A stretch of 34,777 nt of DNA from CAZEJK01 sp964512045. GTDB lineage: Bacteria > Acidobacteriota > Thermoanaerobaculia > Thermoanaerobaculales > Sulfomarinibacteraceae. The stretch's first letter is position 1. Each line of letters starts with the position of its first letter. The notes under the pieces were generated by a model, which saw nothing but the letters and a program-made list of their open reading frames with translations, had not been told where the DNA came from and searched no databases. This document shows, in pieces, positions 32,412-34,777 of the stretch. The translations under genes were made by a program, and so were the position numbers. The stretch is from positions 1 to 34,777 of the forward strand of contig CAZEJK010000031.1 in NCBI GenBank assembly GCA_964512045.1. The letters run 5' to 3'.

Positions 32412-33575
32412 ATGGCAAGCAGCGAGCTGAGCCCGCGGGCGGACGCAGAGCGAGATGGTCTGCGAGCGCTGAGCGATATCAAGCCAACAGAGATCTTCAG
32501 CGAGCTACGGCGGGGCGTTCTGGGGCAGAACGCGGCGCTGCGCTACGTTGCGGTTGCGATTTACAAGCACGCCACAGGTCGAGTGCCGGGCAACATACTG
32601 CTGATCGGAAACTCCGGTACCGGTAAGACCACGATCATGAACAACATTCAGCGGTTGTACCATGAGGTGGCAGAGTACCGTCCGTTCCGTGCCATGACGA
32701 TCCTGAACGCCAACTTGTTGGTGGACGCAGAGCGTCTCGAGTTCAAGCCGCAGCGTCTCCTTGCGGCGGTCGAGCAACGTGCACGCGCCGTGATCGGATC
32801 GACGCCGACCCCCGAGCAGCTCAAGGAGCACATGGAGCGGGCCACGATCTGTATCGACGAGATTGACAAGATGGCGTCAGTGGTGGCCGGCAAGCCGAAC
32901 GTGATCGGCGTCGTCTTGCAGCAGGGTCTCCTCACGCTGATGGAAGGTGAGCTGATTCTGCATCGAACCCACGCGCTGGTGGACGGCGAGGAGACCGAGG
33001 TCACGCTCGACATCGATTCCTCGAAGATGATGTTCATCTGTGGTGGAGCGTTCGAGGGGATCTACGATCAGGTGTACCTGCGGGTGACCAAGCCTGGCAG
33101 TGGCGATAAGCTCAAGTCGCAAGCGGTTCAAGGGGCGGATGGTCAAGTGCGGATCGAGACACGGTTCAGCCTGGCGGACTTCTTGAAGATGGAGGACCTG
33201 TTCATCTATGGCATGGTTCCCCAGTTCATGGCCCGGTTCGACAATGTTGTGCTGCTTCGTGACTTGACGGTCGAGGTGCTGAAGGAGATCCTCTTGAGCT
33301 CCTACGACTCGCCGTTTGTGAGATCGCGAAAGTACTTCGAGATCATGGATATCGATCTGTCCATCGAGGATCTGGCTGCGGCCCTGATCGCGGAGGAGGC
33401 GGAGAAGCACACTCGAACCGGCGCTCGCGCCCTGAGAACGATCTTCGGGCGGATCGTGAACCGTTTCGAGTTCGATCCGTTTGCTGGCTCGGCGCTCGAG
33501 GAGACCGGCGATGGGACCTGGCGTCTCCTCATTACCGCGGACATGGTGCGTAAGGCGACCGCACGACCCTCATAA
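32412..33575 (+). CDS. ClpX-like AAA+ ATPase lacking zinc-binding domain
   Basis: The 387-residue product resembles the AAA+ part of ClpX: VLGQNAALRYVAVAIYKH, Walker A GNSGTGKTT (about residues 66-74), Walker B TICIDEIDKM (about 145-154), the sensor-1 region FICGGAFEGI, GMVPQFMARFDNVVLL, and sensor 2 TRTGARALRTIFGRI. Unlike ClpX there is no N-terminal four-cysteine zinc domain. Where ClpX has the substrate-gripping GYVG pore loop, the sequence is LLVDAERLEF. The protein may unfold or remodel a specific partner rather than general ClpP substrates; I also do not see the IGF-type loop that binds ClpP. GGGAG about 8 bases upstream supports ATG 32412. Neighbours are the M29 peptidase and, downstream, an unknown protein and an FHA protein. 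Confidence 0.85.
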   Translation: MASSELSPRADAERDGLRALSDIKPTEIFSELRRGVLGQNAALRYVAVAIYKHATGRVPGNILLIGNSGTGKTTIMNNIQRLYHEVAEYRPFRAMTILNANLLVDAERLEFKPQRLLAAVEQRARAVIGSTPTPEQLKEHMERATICIDEIDKMASVVAGKPNVIGVVLQQGLLTLMEGELILHRTHALVDGEETEVTLDIDSSKMMFICGGAFEGIYDQVYLRVTKPGSGDKLKSQAVQGADGQVRIETRFSLADFLKMEDLFIYGMVPQFMARFDNVVLLRDLTVEVLKEILLSSYDSPFVRSRKYFEIMDIDLSIEDLAAALIAEEAEKHTRTGARALRTIFGRIVNRFEFDPFAGSALEETGDGTWRLLITADMVRKATARPS

Positions 33576-33674
33576 CCGTGCGCGCATTCCACAACCGGCT
33601 CCTGCGGTGGAATCCGCCGCCTGGATTACAAGCCGGTCTGGCCTCTGGCGAACGGAGTGTTGGCTCGCAAGGCC

Positions 33675-33703
33675 TTCGTGGTCTGCACGATCTGAGCTAT
33701 ACT
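33675..33703 (+). promoter_or_regulatory. Candidate promoter with leaderless start at 33710
   Basis: TTCGTG (33675-33680) and TATACT (33698-33703) are separated by 17 bases. The -10 box ends 6 bases before the GTG at 33710, so transcription would begin at or next to the start codon. The -35 match is weak. Confidence 0.4.
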
Positions 33704-33709
33704 CGGAGC

Positions 33710-34390
33710 GTGGCGGAACCCATTCTGCGCGTTGATCTCGACCTGGACGGATCCATTGGTCGGCGATTCGTCCCCGATGCGGTCATCGTTCAAGAGGATC
33801 GAAACCTGATCATGAACGGACCACCTCCGGGAGCGCTGGACCGTACCCACGACCTCGACGCAGCATACTTGGAGGTCGCGCGGAATCGGCCTCTAGGGCT
33901 TGGACGGTACATGCTGCTGCGTCCACGCGACGACGTTCCGTTTTGGACCTACCAGGCGGTGGTCCACGACCTGTCGTTGGATCGAACATGTCGTCCAGGA
34001 GACGTCCGACGAAGCCTCCTGTCGATCTCCCAGGATGCCGTCAAGCGAGGGCTGACACACTTGGCCATGGAGCCGTTGGGGATATGGGGCAGTGGTGGGC
34101 TGGAGCTGGTGGAGCTGGTGGAGGCTTTGGACGCGAGCGTGATCGAGATGGCGGTGGGCTTGACCCAGTCGATGCGTTTGACGGTACTTCTCAACGAGCT
34201 GACGCTCCTTGAGGAGATGTCGTTGCAGCTCCGGTCGCGTCTGCTGCGGCGTGCCTCGCGCAGTCTGCGAACGGCGGACGGCGACGCCGCAGTCGTCGAG
34301 GTTCGCAGAGAGGGGTACCGTTTGTGCTTCCGGTTTGTACCGGGGTCTCTCTCCGGCTACCAGGTCACCCGGGTGGCAGAGGTGGCGTGA
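33710..34390 (+). CDS. Unrecognised protein, possibly macro-like fold
   Basis: The 226-residue product has no motif I can assign. The first half (DAVIVQEDRNLIMNGPPPGAL, given here as its key stretch near residues 24-44) is followed by QAVVHDLSLDR, GDVRRSLLSISQDAVKRGLTHLAMEPLGIWGSGG and a helix-rich second half rich in leucine and arginine. The order 'bound-ligand loop, VxHxxS, helix, THLAxxPLGxxG' loosely recalls macro domains, but the NAAN signature is absent, so this is only a suggestion. No signal peptide or membrane helix is seen. The GTG at 33710 follows a candidate -10 box. An FHA protein gene starts 46 bases downstream on the same strand, so the two may work together. Confidence 0.7.
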   Translation: MAEPILRVDLDLDGSIGRRFVPDAVIVQEDRNLIMNGPPPGALDRTHDLDAAYLEVARNRPLGLGRYMLLRPRDDVPFWTYQAVVHDLSLDRTCRPGDVRRSLLSISQDAVKRGLTHLAMEPLGIWGSGGLELVELVEALDASVIEMAVGLTQSMRLTVLLNELTLLEEMSLQLRSRLLRRASRSLRTADGDAAVVEVRREGYRLCFRFVPGSLSGYQVTRVAEVA

Positions 34391-34436
34391 TTCCGGGGGA
34401 GCGGATGTATCCGACAGCAGAATAGGGGGAGGTACC

Positions 34437-34777
34437 GTGTCCCAGATCGTGCTGACCATCAACCATCCGGAACGGGCGGAGCAACGTGTCGAGCTCGAGG
34501 TGGGACGGACCTATCGCATCGGTTCTCAGTCGACGTGCGACGTTGTCATCGATCTGAAAGACATCTCTCGGTCACACGCGGCGCTCGAGGTCCTTGGCGA
34601 GGGAACGTTCCACATCACTGATTTGAAGAGCAAGAACGGAACAACCGTGAACGGAAGGCGCGTGGAGTCGGCACGTTTTGCCTTTGGTGATCAGGTAGGA
34701 GTGTCCTCGGCGGTCCTCATCGTAGTCGACTCCTCCGAGACGTCCGATGATTCTTCAGATTGCGGAGCGGGGGGCAC
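34437..34777 (+). CDS. FHA-domain protein, cut by the window end
   Basis: GTG 34437 has a strong GGGGGAGG ribosome-binding site. The visible 113 codons encode one forkhead-associated domain: YRIGSQSTCDVVI (about residues 26-38), DISRSHAAL (about 42-50) and ITDLKSKNGTTVNGRRV (about 60-76). The conserved Arg, Ser, His and Asn of the phosphothreonine-binding site are present. A Ser/Asp-rich linker follows, so more domains may lie beyond the window. FHA domains read out Ser/Thr kinase signalling. Confidence 0.88.
   Translation, partial: MSQIVLTINHPERAEQRVELEVGRTYRIGSQSTCDVVIDLKDISRSHAALEVLGEGTFHITDLKSKNGTTVNGRRVESARFAFGDQVGVSSAVLIVVDSSETSDDSSDCGAGG

Overview
The window is about 34.8 kb of GC-rich bacterial DNA, densely coding on both strands. 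It holds 25 protein genes I can support, one truncated tRNA, and no transposase, phage gene or CRISPR array. An MsbA-like exporter, several secreted proteins, a lipoprotein that may be LolB-like, and a LysM-type cell-wall amidase point to a free-living diderm with a PilT motility ATPase. I cannot name the phylum from sequence alone. TGA is an ordinary stop codon here (it ends the genes at 6121, 19971 and 24892), which matters for the main finding.

Layout. 1-2414 (minus): tRNA-Gly(CCC), leucyl aminopeptidase PepA and a macro-domain protein. 2470-8549 (plus): a tightly packed run of a crotonase-like protein, an acyl-CoA dehydrogenase, an MsbA-type ABC exporter, YicC and a membrane histidine kinase. 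8571-14511 (minus): two secreted proteins (DUF4785-like and a lipase-like hydrolase), BolA, MgtE, and a PilT with a long coiled-coil tail. 14767-17930 (minus): a CCA-adding-enzyme-like nucleotidyltransferase overlapping a GAF/PAS histidine kinase. 18028-21449 (plus): an AmiC-like amidase and MurA. 21454-22872 (minus): a DEAD-box helicase with a DECD motif. 22988-27116 (plus): a TPR protein, a lipoprotein that may be LolB-like, and a secreted leucine-rich-repeat protein. 27450-29691 (minus): an IPT/TIG-domain protein and glycogen synthase. 29820-34777 (plus): a DUF1573-like protein, an M29 aminopeptidase, a ClpX-like AAA+ ATPase, an unrecognised protein and an FHA-domain protein cut by the window end.

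The most striking observation is in the DUF1573-like gene (29820-31061). An in-frame TGA at 30036-30038 sits exactly where the family has the first cysteine of its Cys-Gly-Cys motif. Coding similarity continues unbroken on both sides and a small hairpin follows at once, so this is probably a selenoprotein with a U-G-C motif. A second unexplained structure is a dispersed intergenic repeat with three copies (about 11362-11592, 14602-14766, 27117-27332). Each copy has a GC-rich hairpin module placed directly after a stop codon and a distal module ending in a TTCGAAGAT-type motif.

Functionally the window mixes envelope biogenesis (MurA, amidase, MsbA-like exporter, the TPR/lipoprotein pair), RNA metabolism (YicC, CCA enzyme, helicase), lipid oxidation, signalling (two kinases, FHA) and secreted proteins. 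Several genes seem to be transcribed from TAGAAT or TATACT-like -10 boxes. In three cases the -10 box lies 6-9 bases before the start codon, which suggests leaderless transcripts.
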